A DNA stretch of 64,000 nucleotides from Micromonospora sp. Llam0 (GTDB taxonomy: Bacteria > Actinomycetota > Actinomycetes > Mycobacteriales > Micromonosporaceae): contig NZ_RJJY01000001.1 of the NCBI RefSeq assembly GCF_003751085.1, positions 3,224,001-3,288,000 of the forward strand, in the 5' to 3' direction. The position numbers were made by a program, and so were the translations under genes. Positions 16,049 through 24,364 of the stretch are shown piece by piece. Below the pieces are notes generated by a model. It worked only from the letters and a program-made list of their open reading frames with translations. It did no database searches and was not told the DNA's origin. Position 1 is the stretch's first letter. Each line of letters starts with the position of its first letter.

Positions 16049-17800
16049 TCAGTACACCTCCTGCGGCAGGCGCGGCGGCGCCTCGGCGGCGGCTAACGGC
16101 CCACCCAGGGCGTCGACCGCGCCGGCCACCTCCGCGTGCAGCTGGCCGGCTTCCCGCATCGTCGGCCACAGGCCGGAACGGGTGAGCAGGTCCCGGACCG
16201 GTCCCCTGACGGTGGACAGGTGCAGCGCGACACCCCGGCTGGCCAGCCGCTCCCGGGCCTGGGCGAGGGCGTGCGCGCCGTCGGCGTCGGCGTCGCCGAT
16301 CGCGCTGGCGTCGACCACCACCGCCCGTAGCGCTTCGCGGGTCTCGGCCAGCGTCAGCAGCCGGTCGGCGAGGTACTGCGCGTTGGCGAAGTACAGCGGC
16401 CCGTCGATGCGCAGCACCACCACCTGCGGATCGGTGACCAGCCCCTGGTAGCGGGCCAGGTTGCGGAAGGTCGAGGTGCCGGGCACCCGGCCCAGTTCGG
16501 CGGTGTGCGGACGGGCGGACCGGCGCAGGAACACCGCGAGGCTGAACACCACCCCGGCGGCCAGGCCCGGCTCCACCCCGGCGACCAGGGTGACCGCGAA
16601 GGTCAGGGCCAGGGTCAGCCCGTCGACCCGGCGAAGACGCCAGGCCGTCCAGGCGCCCCGGTAGTCGACCAACCCGAGTACGGCGACCACTACGATCGCC
16701 CCGAGTACCGCCTTGGGCAGGTAGTGGAAAGCCGGGGTGAGCAGCAACGCGGTCAGCCCCACCACGCCGGCGGTGACCACCGACGCCACCGGGGTACGGG
16801 CCCCGGCGGAAAAGTTGACCGCGCTGCGGGAGAACCCGCCGGCCACCGGGAAGGCGTGGAAGGCACCGGCGGCGGCGTTCGCCGCGCCGACCGCGACGAG
16901 TTCGGCGTTCGGGTCGACGTGCTGGCGGGACCGGGCGGCCAGCGACTTGGCCACCGCGATGCCCTCCATGTAGGCGACCAGGGCGATGGCGATCGCGGCT
17001 GGCAGCAGGGCCGCTACGTCGGCCAGGGCGATCGCCGGCAGGTCCGGGGTGGGCAGCCCGCTCGGCACCTCCCGCAGGATCGGTACGCCGCGGTCGCCGA
17101 GGGCCAGCACGGCGCTGACCGTGGTGACGGCGGCGACGACCAGCAGCGCACCGGGCACCTTCGGGGCGTACCGGCGCAGCAGGACCAGCCCGGCGATGCT
17201 GGCGGCGGCGACCGCCACGGTCAGCGGGTGGATCGTGGCGGCGCCGTGCCACAGGCTGGCCAGGATGCCGGGCAGGTTCTCGGCCCGCTCGACGCGCATC
17301 CCGAGCAGGTCCTTGACCTGGCTGGCGGCGATGACGAGGGCGGCGGCCGAGGTGAACCCGGACAGCACCGAGTGGGACAGGAAGTTGACCAGCGCGCCGA
17401 GGCGCAGCACCCCCATCAGGATCTGGATGGCGCCGACCAGCAGGGCGAGCAGGCCAGCGAGGGCGGCGTACCGGCCGGGGTCGCCGTCGGCGAGCGGGGC
17501 AAGCGCGGTGGCGGTCATCAGCGCGGTGATCGCCACCGGGCCGACGGCGAGCGAACCGGAGGTGCCGAGCAGGGCGTACACCAGCACCGGCACGATCGCG
17601 GCGTACAGGCCGGTGACCGGTGGCATGCCGGCCAGGGCGGCGTACGCCATGCTCTGCGGCACCAGCATCACCGCGACGGTGAGACCGGCGATCAGGTCGT
17701 GGCGCAGCACGTGCCGGTCGTAGCCGCGCCGCCAGCCGAGGATGGGCAGGACCCGCGCCGGGCCGGTGCGCTCCTGGCGTGGGTACGCGGTGGTGGTCAT
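16049..17800 (-). CDS. SulP-family anion transporter with STAS domain
   Basis: 583 residues. The N-terminal 440 residues are hydrophobic with about 12-14 helices and the SulP signature (HDLIAGLTVAVMLVPQSMAYA near residue 35, then AGMPPVTGLYAAIVP). Residues about 455-565 form a cytosolic STAS domain (VVVLRIDGPLYFANAQYLADRL, then VVVDASAIGDADADGAHAL). The family moves sulfate, bicarbonate or related anions. Placement after a rhodanese and a persulfide-dioxygenase-like gene suggests a sulfur oxyanion; the downstream carbonic-anhydrase-like gene suggests bicarbonate. The ATG overlaps the upstream stop by 4 bp. Confidence 0.9.
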   Translation of the reverse strand: MTTTAYPRQERTGPARVLPILGWRRGYDRHVLRHDLIAGLTVAVMLVPQSMAYAALAGMPPVTGLYAAIVPVLVYALLGTSGSLAVGPVAITALMTATALAPLADGDPGRYAALAGLLALLVGAIQILMGVLRLGALVNFLSHSVLSGFTSAAALVIAASQVKDLLGMRVERAENLPGILASLWHGAATIHPLTVAVAAASIAGLVLLRRYAPKVPGALLVVAAVTTVSAVLALGDRGVPILREVPSGLPTPDLPAIALADVAALLPAAIAIALVAYMEGIAVAKSLAARSRQHVDPNAELVAVGAANAAAGAFHAFPVAGGFSRSAVNFSAGARTPVASVVTAGVVGLTALLLTPAFHYLPKAVLGAIVVVAVLGLVDYRGAWTAWRLRRVDGLTLALTFAVTLVAGVEPGLAAGVVFSLAVFLRRSARPHTAELGRVPGTSTFRNLARYQGLVTDPQVVVLRIDGPLYFANAQYLADRLLTLAETREALRAVVVDASAIGDADADGAHALAQARERLASRGVALHLSTVRGPVRDLLTRSGLWPTMREAGQLHAEVAGAVDALGGPLAAAEAPPRLPQEVY

Positions 17801-18384
17801 TTCGCCGCGCCGGCCCGGCTGATCCGGGTCAGCGAGGTGTTGACGTCACATCCGGCGCCCTGGTTGTACGGCAGGCGGGCCAGCAGCATGCCCATGGCAC
17901 AGGTGTTGGTGAGCGCCGCGACGGTCAGCCCGGCGCCGATGAGGCCGGCGACGTACCGGGCCGGCGGGTACCAGATGCTGGCCAGCACCGAGACCAGCAC
18001 GATCGCGCCGGCGACCAGCCGCACCTGACGTTCCAGGCTCCAGCGTTGCCGGCCCCGGTTGACCGGGGCGCCGGCGGAGATCCAGGCGTTCATTCCGCCG
18101 TCGAGTACGGTCGCGTCGGCCAGGCCGGCACCGGCGAGTTTCGCGCAGGCCTGGTTGGCCCGGTTGCCGGACTGGCAGATCAGCAGGATCCGCCCACCGG
18201 CGTCGGCGACGATCCGGTTGAGGTGCGCGTCGACCTGGTCCAGTGGCAGGTTGATCGCCCCGTCGATGTGGGCGGTCTCGAACTCGGCCGGGGTGCGCAC
18301 GTCGACGACCAGGGTGTCGGGGTTGTCGGCCAACAGGGCTCGGGCGGCGGGCACCTGGATGTTCGGGTTGGTGGTGGGGGGCAT
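17797..18384 (-). CDS. Membrane rhodanese (rhodanese + YgaP-like TM domain)
   Basis: 195 residues. Residues 1-110 form one rhodanese domain with active-site Cys70 in LLICQSGNRANQA. The stretch 118-185 contains two membrane helices (RLVAGAIVLVSVLASIWY and AGLIGAGLTVAALTNTCAMGML), like the C-terminal part of E. coli YgaP. It would pass sulfane sulfur between carriers at the membrane. The ATG at 18384 has CGGAGGAA 8 nt upstream. It lies 44 bp after the MBL-rhodanese gene and overlaps the SulP gene, in the middle of a four-gene operon. Confidence 0.88.
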   Translation of the reverse strand: MPPTTNPNIQVPAARALLADNPDTLVVDVRTPAEFETAHIDGAINLPLDQVDAHLNRIVADAGGRILLICQSGNRANQACAKLAGAGLADATVLDGGMNAWISAGAPVNRGRQRWSLERQVRLVAGAIVLVSVLASIWYPPARYVAGLIGAGLTVAALTNTCAMGMLLARLPYNQGAGCDVNTSLTRISRAGAAK

Positions 18385-18428
18385 GTCGTTCCTCCGGGCG
18401 GTGGTGGTCAGACGTCGTGCGGTGGTGG

Positions 18429-19757
18429 TCAGGATTTGGTGGCCAGGTCGGCGACGCCGGCACCGTTGAGTACGGCGGGCCGGTGGCCGGCGCGGACCAG
18501 CAGGCTGGCGGCGATGGCGGCCCGCCGACCGCTGCCGCAGGCGACCAGGACCGGTCGCTGCGGGTCGAGTTCGGCGGGGATGCCGTCGGTGACCAGGTCG
18601 GCGAGGAAGCGTTCGACCGCACCCGGCCAGCGCACCTGTGCCCGCTCGCTCGGCATCCGAACGTCGAGCAGTTGCGCGTCGGGCTGGGCCAGCCGCCGCC
18701 GGAAGCTGTCCAGGTCGAGCAGTTCGTAGCCGGGGCCGAGCTGGTCGGTGGTGGTCGGCCGGTGGACGCCCTGGACGGTGTCGAGGCCGATGCGGGCCAG
18801 CTGGACGACGGCCTCGGTGACGTCCTGGTCGGGGCCGGCGATCAGCACGACGGGTGCGCCGTACGGCAGCAGCCAGCCGGCCCAGCTGCCGAAGTCGTCG
18901 GTGAGTTCGATGCCGACGGAGCCGGGCAGCAGACCGGCGGCCTGGACCGGCCGGGGTCGGATGTCCAGCAGCTGGGTGTCGTCGCTGGCCGGCAGGTCGG
19001 CGGCGGTGATCTCCGGGACCTCGACGGCCGGCATCGGCTCGCCGCCACGGATGTTGGCCGGGCCCATGTACTGGTAGAAGGCCGGGATCGGCATCGGCTC
19101 GGCGAGCAGCCGGTCGGCGAACGTCTCCGGGTCGCCGATGCCGAGCAGCGGGTTGGTGTCGACCTCGTCGCCGATGGTCGAGGTGAACCGGCCGGCGCCG
19201 GTGGCGGTGCAGAACGAGCCTTCGCCGTGGGTCGGGTAGAGCTCGACGGCCCGGGGCAGACCGGCGAGGCGGTGCAGCGAGCCGTGCTGCAGCCGGGCCA
19301 GGGTGCGGGCCCGGTCGGGGCCGAGCAGGTCGGGTCGGCCGGCGGAGGCGACGAGCAGGCTGCCGCCGGAGAAGACGGCGACCGGCTCGCCGTCGATCAG
19401 CACCAGGTAGCTGGTGTGTTCCGGGGTGTGGCCGGGGGTGTGCACGGGGCGCAGGGTGAGGTTGTCGGCCTTGATGTCCTCGAGGTGGAAGGCGGGGGTG
19501 TGCCGGTAGGTGGGTGCCGCGCCAGCCGGCAGGACCAGTTCGGCGCCGGTGCGCCGGGCGAGCTGCGGCCCGCCGGAGACGTAGTCGTTGTGCAGGTGGG
19601 TCTCCAGGACGAACCGCAGGTCGACGTCGCGTTCGGCGGCGGCGTCGAGAAACCGGTCGATGTCGCGCTGCGGGTCGACGAGCACCCCCTTGCCCTCGTG
19701 GACCAGCAGGTAGGACTGGTCGCCGAGGCCGGGGGTACGGAATGAGATGAGTTCCAC
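18429..19757 (-). CDS. Persulfide-dioxygenase-like MBL-fold protein with two rhodanese domains
   Basis: 442 residues. Residues 1-240 form a metallo-beta-lactamase domain with THLHNDYVSGG (His55, His57, Asp59), PGHTPEH and THGEGSFC metal-site motifs of the persulfide dioxygenase/CstB group. Residues about 250-335 are a rhodanese fold without a catalytic cysteine. Residues 345-442 are an active rhodanese with Cys407 (VACGSGRR). The family oxidises glutathione or bacillithiol persulfides to sulfite and can form thiosulfate. The GTG at 19757 is preceded by GGAGGAG; longer versions would run into antisense of the repressor gene. The promoter contains a palindromic operator. Confidence 0.88.
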   Translation of the reverse strand: MELISFRTPGLGDQSYLLVHEGKGVLVDPQRDIDRFLDAAAERDVDLRFVLETHLHNDYVSGGPQLARRTGAELVLPAGAAPTYRHTPAFHLEDIKADNLTLRPVHTPGHTPEHTSYLVLIDGEPVAVFSGGSLLVASAGRPDLLGPDRARTLARLQHGSLHRLAGLPRAVELYPTHGEGSFCTATGAGRFTSTIGDEVDTNPLLGIGDPETFADRLLAEPMPIPAFYQYMGPANIRGGEPMPAVEVPEITAADLPASDDTQLLDIRPRPVQAAGLLPGSVGIELTDDFGSWAGWLLPYGAPVVLIAGPDQDVTEAVVQLARIGLDTVQGVHRPTTTDQLGPGYELLDLDSFRRRLAQPDAQLLDVRMPSERAQVRWPGAVERFLADLVTDGIPAELDPQRPVLVACGSGRRAAIAASLLVRAGHRPAVLNGAGVADLATKS

Positions 19758-19779
19758 GGGTGCTCCTCCGCTCTCGCGT

Positions 19780-19795
19780 ATACCCCTGGGGGTAT
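19780..19795. promoter_or_regulatory. CsoR/CstR-type operator, site A
   Basis: ATACCCCTGGGGGTAT differs from a perfect 16-bp palindrome by one base pair. It lies 22 bp upstream of the first MBL-rhodanese start. G/C tracts flanked by ATA/TAT are the known operator form of CsoR-family repressors. Confidence 0.8.
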
Positions 19796-19837
19796 CTACG
19801 AGCCCAGTATGTTCGAATGAACGTACATCTGCAAGTG

Positions 19838-19853
19838 ATACCCCCGGGTGTAT
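19838..19853. promoter_or_regulatory. CsoR/CstR-type operator, site B
   Basis: ATACCCCCGGGTGTAT is a second copy of the same palindrome with one mismatch, 67 bp upstream of the repressor's ATG and 42 bp from site A. Repression of the repressor's own gene is the natural reading. Confidence 0.78.
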
Positions 19854-19920
19854 CGTGTAAACCCAGTTGGGCAGGCCCGGAAAGCACCAGCGGGAGACCC
19901 CGGACCAGGAGGAACTCGCC

Positions 19921-20190
19921 ATGCAGGTCGAGGAGAACACCACGGCGGACGTGGTCAAGCGGCTACGCCGGGCCGAAGGGCAGATCCGCGGCATCATCGC
20001 GATGTTGGAGTCCGGCCGGGACTGCGCCGAGGTGGTCACCCAGCTCGCCGCCGTCTCCCGGGCGCTCGACCGGGCCGGCTTCAAGGTCATCGCCAGCGGG
20101 CTCGAACAGTGCGTGAGCCCCGACGCCGACGTCACCGAGCGCAAGGCCAACCTGGAGCAGATGGAGAAGCTGTTCCTCTCCCTGGCCTGA
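19921..20190 (+). CDS. cstR: CsoR/CstR-family repressor, probably persulfide-sensing
   Basis: 89 residues, all-helical CsoR fold (VVKRLRRAEGQIRGI...). Cys35 and Cys64 occupy the two conserved cysteine positions. The histidine that copper-sensing CsoR proteins carry four residues before the second cysteine is Gly60 here. Loss of that ligand with retention of both cysteines is the hallmark of CstR, which reacts with persulfides to form di- or trisulfide links and leaves DNA. The ATG at 19921 follows AGGAGG; an earlier GTG in frame would add a tail with no support. It is divergent from the sulfur operon and has operators on both sides. Confidence 0.85.
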   Translation: MQVEENTTADVVKRLRRAEGQIRGIIAMLESGRDCAEVVTQLAAVSRALDRAGFKVIASGLEQCVSPDADVTERKANLEQMEKLFLSLA

Positions 20191-20279
20191 CACCGGAGCC
20201 CGACGGATCGGCCCGACGCCGGGACGCGACGATCCGCCGGGGCCCGGTGGGTCGCCGGGCCCCGGGCAGGGTCGTGCAG

Positions 20280-20966
20280 TCAGCTCCGGTCCGGTCGGGT
20301 GGCCAGGTACCAGTCGGTCAGCTTGACCGTGTCGTCGGCCAGCCGCGCGTCCAGGTCGGCCTCGGTACGCGGCGCACCGAGCACCACGTCGTCACCGGGT
20401 CGCCAGTTCGCCGGACAGGACACCCCGTCGCGGTCCGCGGTCTGCAGCGCGTCGACCAGCCGCAGGATCTCCGGGATCATCCGGCCGGCGTTCATCGGGT
20501 AGTACAGCACCGCCCGGACGATCTGCTCGGCATCGATGACGAACACGGCCCGTACCGCCGCCGTGCCGGACGTGTTCGGGTGCAGCATCCCGTACGCGTG
20601 CGACACCGCCATGTCCAGGTCGGCGATGATCGGGAACGGGATCCGCACGCCGAGCTTGTCGTGGATCGACCGGGTCCAGGCCAGGTGGCTGAAGACCGAG
20701 TCCACCGAGTTGCCCAGCAACGCCACGTCGCGCGCGGCGAACTCGTCGGCCAGTTCGGCGAAGCCGACGAACTCGGTGGTGCAGACCGGGGTGAAGTCGG
20801 CCGGGTGGCTGAACAGCACCAGCCAGCGGCCGGCGTAGTCGGCCAGCCGGACCGGGCCGTGGGTGCTCTCCGCCGCGAAGTCGGGTGCCCGGTCGCCGAT
20901 CAGCGGCAGCCGCGCGGCCGGCGCCGACGCTGCGGCCGGTGCCGCTACGGTGGCAGTCTCGCTCAT
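20280..20966 (-). CDS. Peroxiredoxin, Prx6-like (1-Cys type)
   Basis: 228 residues. The peroxidatic cysteine is Cys62 in SHPADFTPVCTTE, the Prx6/AhpC-like signature. A second cysteine sits in SCPANWRPGDDV near residue 190 and may be resolving. The long C-terminal arm (LGAPRTEADLDAR...) matches Prx6-type arm domains. It reduces peroxides or possibly organic persulfides. The ATG at 20966 is 46 bp after the second MBL-rhodanese gene on the same strand, so it is probably in the same palindrome-controlled operon. The N-terminus carries an Ala-rich extension of about 20 residues. Confidence 0.88.
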   Translation of the reverse strand: MSETATVAAPAAASAPAARLPLIGDRAPDFAAESTHGPVRLADYAGRWLVLFSHPADFTPVCTTEFVGFAELADEFAARDVALLGNSVDSVFSHLAWTRSIHDKLGVRIPFPIIADLDMAVSHAYGMLHPNTSGTAAVRAVFVIDAEQIVRAVLYYPMNAGRMIPEILRLVDALQTADRDGVSCPANWRPGDDVVLGAPRTEADLDARLADDTVKLTDWYLATRPDRS

Positions 20967-21012
20967 GGTCGTCGATACTCCTTCACTGGTAGGTGGGGGG
21001 ATGGCCAAGGGC

Positions 21013-22428
21013 TCAGGCGGTGCCGACCGGCTGCCGCAGGGCACGCCAGGCCTGGTAACCGCCGAGCAGGTCGGAGACGTCCGGGTGGCCGTTGGCTCGC
21101 AGCAGGCTGGCAGCGACCGACGAGCGGTAACCGCCGGCGCAGTGCACCACCACCGGCCGGTCGGTCGGCACCTCGGCGATCCGCCGGGACAGTTCGGCCA
21201 GCGGGATGTGCAGCGCACCGGCGATGACCCCGGACTCGCGCTCGCCGTCGATGACCCCGGCGGCACGCTCGCCGGCGTTGCGCACGTCGAGCACCACCGG
21301 CGGCCGCTCGCCGTCGAGCGCGGCGGCCAACTGCGCCACGGTCAGCCGGCTGGCCCGGGTCAACTGGTCGATCATGTGCAGGAACGCCTGCTCCGGCTCA
21401 CGCAGGTAGCCGGCGACGGTGTCGAAGCCGATCCGGGCCAGCCGGGTGACGATCTCCTCCTCGCGGTCCTGCGGGGCGACCACCAGGATCTGCGTACCGG
21501 GGGCCAGCACGCTGCCGGCGGTCTCGGCGAACCGGCCGTCGGCGGGGACGTTCAGCGCGCCCCGTAGGTGGCCGGCGGCGTACTCCTGCGGGTCGCGGGC
21601 GTCGACCACGACGGCGCCGGCGGCCTGCCGGGCGGCGAACTCCGCCGGGCTCAGCGGCGTGGGCGCGGCGGTGACGTCGAACAGGGCGTGGTCGCGGCGG
21701 TTGAGCACCGCGTCGTAGCCGAAGTACGCCGGGGCGGCCGGCTGGCCGGCGGTGACGATCGCCAGGAACTGGTCGACGTCCATCGGGGCGCAGGCGTAGT
21801 TGGTGGCCCGCTGCTCGCCGATGGTCGACGAGCGCTCGGTGGACAGGTTCTTGCCGCAGGCCGATCCGGCACCGTGGGCCGGGAAGACCCGCACCGGGTC
21901 GGGCAGCGTCATCAGCTTGTGCTGCACGCTGTCGTAGAGCATCCGGCCGAGTTCGTCGGCGGTGACGCCGAGCGAGGCGAGCAGATCGGGCCGGCCGACG
22001 TCGCCGATGAACAGCGCGTCGCCGGTGAGTACGCCGTACGCGACCGGGTCGTCGGCGTGTTCGTAGACCAGGATGCTGATCGACTCCGGGGTGTGCCCGG
22101 GGGTCTCCATGATCTCCAGGGTCACGTCGCCGAGGCTGATCCGGTCCCCGTCGGCCAGCTTGCGGATCGGGTAGTCGGCCTCGGCCCGCCGGCCGTAGCC
22201 GATCCACGCGCCGGTGCGCGCGGCCAGTTCGAGGTGGCCGGCGATGAAGTCGGCGTGGAAGTGAGTGTTGACGACGCCTTCGATGGTGAGGCCGTGCGCC
22301 TGCGCGTCGGCCAGGTACTCGGTGACGTCGCGACGCGGGTCGACCACGACGGCGCGTTTCGTGGTCTCGTCGGCGATCAGATAGGACGCCTGGGACAGGC
22401 AGTCCAGGTAGTACTGGGCGAAGAACAT
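21013..22428 (-). CDS. Persulfide-dioxygenase-like MBL-fold protein with two rhodanese domains (second copy)
   Basis: 471 residues. The MBL domain (1-255) has THFHADFIAGH (His56, His58, Asp60), ETPGHTPES and FPAHGAGSACG. Residues about 265-350 form an inactive rhodanese (VVVDARDPQEYAAGH, no catalytic Cys). Residues 370-471 form an active rhodanese with Cys430 (VVHCAGGYRSS). The layout equals the protein at 18429-19757 but the sequences differ throughout, so this is an old paralogue and not a recent duplication. Having two persulfide oxidases in one regulon suggests different substrates or fluxes. A perfect operator palindrome lies 52 bp upstream of the ATG. Confidence 0.88.
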   Translation of the reverse strand: MFFAQYYLDCLSQASYLIADETTKRAVVVDPRRDVTEYLADAQAHGLTIEGVVNTHFHADFIAGHLELAARTGAWIGYGRRAEADYPIRKLADGDRISLGDVTLEIMETPGHTPESISILVYEHADDPVAYGVLTGDALFIGDVGRPDLLASLGVTADELGRMLYDSVQHKLMTLPDPVRVFPAHGAGSACGKNLSTERSSTIGEQRATNYACAPMDVDQFLAIVTAGQPAAPAYFGYDAVLNRRDHALFDVTAAPTPLSPAEFAARQAAGAVVVDARDPQEYAAGHLRGALNVPADGRFAETAGSVLAPGTQILVVAPQDREEEIVTRLARIGFDTVAGYLREPEQAFLHMIDQLTRASRLTVAQLAAALDGERPPVVLDVRNAGERAAGVIDGERESGVIAGALHIPLAELSRRIAEVPTDRPVVVHCAGGYRSSVAASLLRANGHPDVSDLLGGYQAWRALRQPVGTA

Positions 22429-22479
22429 GCCCGGGACCTCCTTCGGCGGTGGTTCACGGCTGCCGGATTCAGTCCCAAC

Positions 22480-22495
22480 ATACCCCCGGGGGTAT
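22480..22495. promoter_or_regulatory. CsoR/CstR-type operator, site C
   Basis: ATACCCCCGGGGGTAT is a perfect 16-bp palindrome in the promoter of the second MBL-rhodanese/peroxiredoxin operon. It matches sites A and B near 19.8 kb. Confidence 0.85.
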
Positions 22496-22576
22496 TAACA
22501 GATGGCGGCTCAAGGTCCCGAAGATTCAGGACCTTCGACCCGGTAGGGCGCACGCCCCGGCCTGCCTGGTGGGCGG

Positions 22577-24334
22577 TCAGGCCAGCGGGCGGGCCCGTAC
22601 CTCGTCCAACGCCAGCACCGCGACGTGCAGCGACAGGCACGCCTGCACCGAGTCCAGGTCGACGCCGAGAATCCGCCCCAACCGGGTCAACCGCTCGTAG
22701 AACGCCGGCCGGGACAGGTGCACCGCTGCGGCCGCCGCCGACTTGTTGCGGCCGTGCTCCAGGTACGCCCGCAGCGTGGCCAGCATCCGCTCCCGGGGAT
22801 GACGCGCCTCGTACGCCAGCAGCGCACCCAGCTCACGCTCGACGAAGACCTGCAACCGGGGCTCCTCCCGCAGCAGGTGCAGCAGTCCGGCCAGGCCGAC
22901 GTCCGGCAGCCGCAGCACCTGATCGGCGCGGCGATCCCGACGGCCGGCCTCGGCCACCTGGCGGGCCTCGACCAGCGTCCGCCGGGCCTCCCGGACACTG
23001 TCCACCCCGCTGCCGGCGGCGACCACCACCGGCACCGGCTCGGATCGGCGCAACCGGTGCAGTGCGGCCAGCAGACCGTCCAGCGCCGGGTCCGCCGCCG
23101 CGGCGTCACGGACCGCCAGCAGTACGCCGACCGCGTACTCGTCCAACGGGCTGGCCAGGCCGGTCAACCCGGCTTCCCGCAACGCCAGGCCGACCGTCTC
23201 GGCAAGGTCGCGCAGCCGACCCTGGACCGCCTCGGCACTGTCAGCCGCCGGCACCGCGACAGCCGACCCGGCCCCGGCGGCCCCGGCGGCCGCACCGGAC
23301 TCGGTGTCGGAACCGACGTCCCGGAACCGGACCGCAACGCCGACCAGATGCCGACGGTCCAGACCGACACCGAGCGCCCGGGCCCGCATCGCCACCTCGT
23401 CGACCGGCTGCGACCCGTCCAGCAACGCGGTCAGCAGCGTCCGGTGGATCTGCCGCTCCAGCCCTTCGGCATCGCGGCGGATCAGCCGGCCCAACGCCAG
23501 GGTTGACGCGGCCCGTTCGAGCAGGATCGACCACCGCAGCGGCGGACCACCCGACCCGGTGGACCCGCTGGACCCACCGGAGACACCCGACCCGCCCGAG
23601 CCGCTGAGCGCGGCAGCCGGGCAGCGCAGCAGCAGCCGACCCCAGTCCTGGCCTCGGGCACCGACCATGGTCACCAGCCAACCGGTGTCCGCGTGGTACG
23701 CGGTACGCCCGGTCGGCTGGATCCGGCGCGAATGCTGCTCCCAGCCGTCCAGCAGCAGCCGGGGATTCTCTCCGACGGTGTGGTAGGCCAGCACCCGACG
23801 GGACAGGTTCTCCAGCACCACCGGTGCACCGGCCAGCTCGGCCGCCTGGCGTACCACCTCGGTGGCCTCCGCGCCCTCCACGGACAGCTCGGTGAACCGC
23901 TGGTGGATCTCCTCGGTGGCCCGCAGCTCGGCCAGCTGGGCGTCCACGATCAGGGCGTGCACTGCCTCGGTGACCAGCACGAACGGGGTCTCCCGGCGCA
24001 ACTCCACCAGCGGCAGGCCGTGCCGGTGCGCCGCCGCGGCCATCGCCTTCGGCACCCCGCCGTGGTAGCGGCGGCCGAGCTCCACCACCAGACCGGCGAC
24101 ACCCACCTCGGCCAGGTCGGCGATGAAGGCCCGCACACCGGCGTCGTCGCCGGGCAGCCCGATCCCGGTGGTCAGCACCAGCTCACCGCCGCGCAGCAAG
24201 CTGGCGATGTCCGGCACCTCGGTGACATGCACCCAGCGGACCGGCCGGTCCAGGCCCTCCTCGGCGGCGACCACCCGGGGTCCGCCGTTCCGCACCGGGT
24301 CGAGCGCCAGCACCTCACGGACGGTCGGGAACAC
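22577..24334 (-). CDS. PucR-family transcriptional regulator
   Basis: 585 residues. The N-terminal PucR domain (about 5-125) has VRWVHVTEVPD and GGELVLTTG. The middle is a GGDEF-like linker with a low-complexity Gly/Ser tract near residue 245-265. The C-terminal helix-turn-helix (MLATLRAYLEHGRNKSAAAAAVHLSRPAFYERLTRLGRILG) is the PucR recognition domain. Members act on purine, pyrimidine or amino-acid catabolic genes; the beta-alanine-type operon at 7-10 kb is a possible but distant target. The GTG at 24334 is preceded by TAGCGT with a 7-nt gap, so the mRNA is likely leaderless. Confidence 0.88.
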   Translation of the reverse strand: MFPTVREVLALDPVRNGGPRVVAAEEGLDRPVRWVHVTEVPDIASLLRGGELVLTTGIGLPGDDAGVRAFIADLAEVGVAGLVVELGRRYHGGVPKAMAAAAHRHGLPLVELRRETPFVLVTEAVHALIVDAQLAELRATEEIHQRFTELSVEGAEATEVVRQAAELAGAPVVLENLSRRVLAYHTVGENPRLLLDGWEQHSRRIQPTGRTAYHADTGWLVTMVGARGQDWGRLLLRCPAAALSGSGGSGVSGGSSGSTGSGGPPLRWSILLERAASTLALGRLIRRDAEGLERQIHRTLLTALLDGSQPVDEVAMRARALGVGLDRRHLVGVAVRFRDVGSDTESGAAAGAAGAGSAVAVPAADSAEAVQGRLRDLAETVGLALREAGLTGLASPLDEYAVGVLLAVRDAAAADPALDGLLAALHRLRRSEPVPVVVAAGSGVDSVREARRTLVEARQVAEAGRRDRRADQVLRLPDVGLAGLLHLLREEPRLQVFVERELGALLAYEARHPRERMLATLRAYLEHGRNKSAAAAAVHLSRPAFYERLTRLGRILGVDLDSVQACLSLHVAVLALDEVRARPLA

Positions 24335-24364
24335 CCGCAGAACGCTACCCCGGCGACCGGCACA

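Noticed and set aside
16505..18028. A 507-codon plus-strand frame opposite the SulP gene
   Set aside because: It is the antisense of clear transporter and rhodanese genes, with Gly/Arg/Gln composition typical of GC-rich shadow frames and no start signal.
19867..19920. GTG start 18 codons earlier for the CsoR-type repressor
   Set aside because: It would begin close to an operator and has no ribosome site, whereas ATG 19921 follows AGGAGG and gives the family length.
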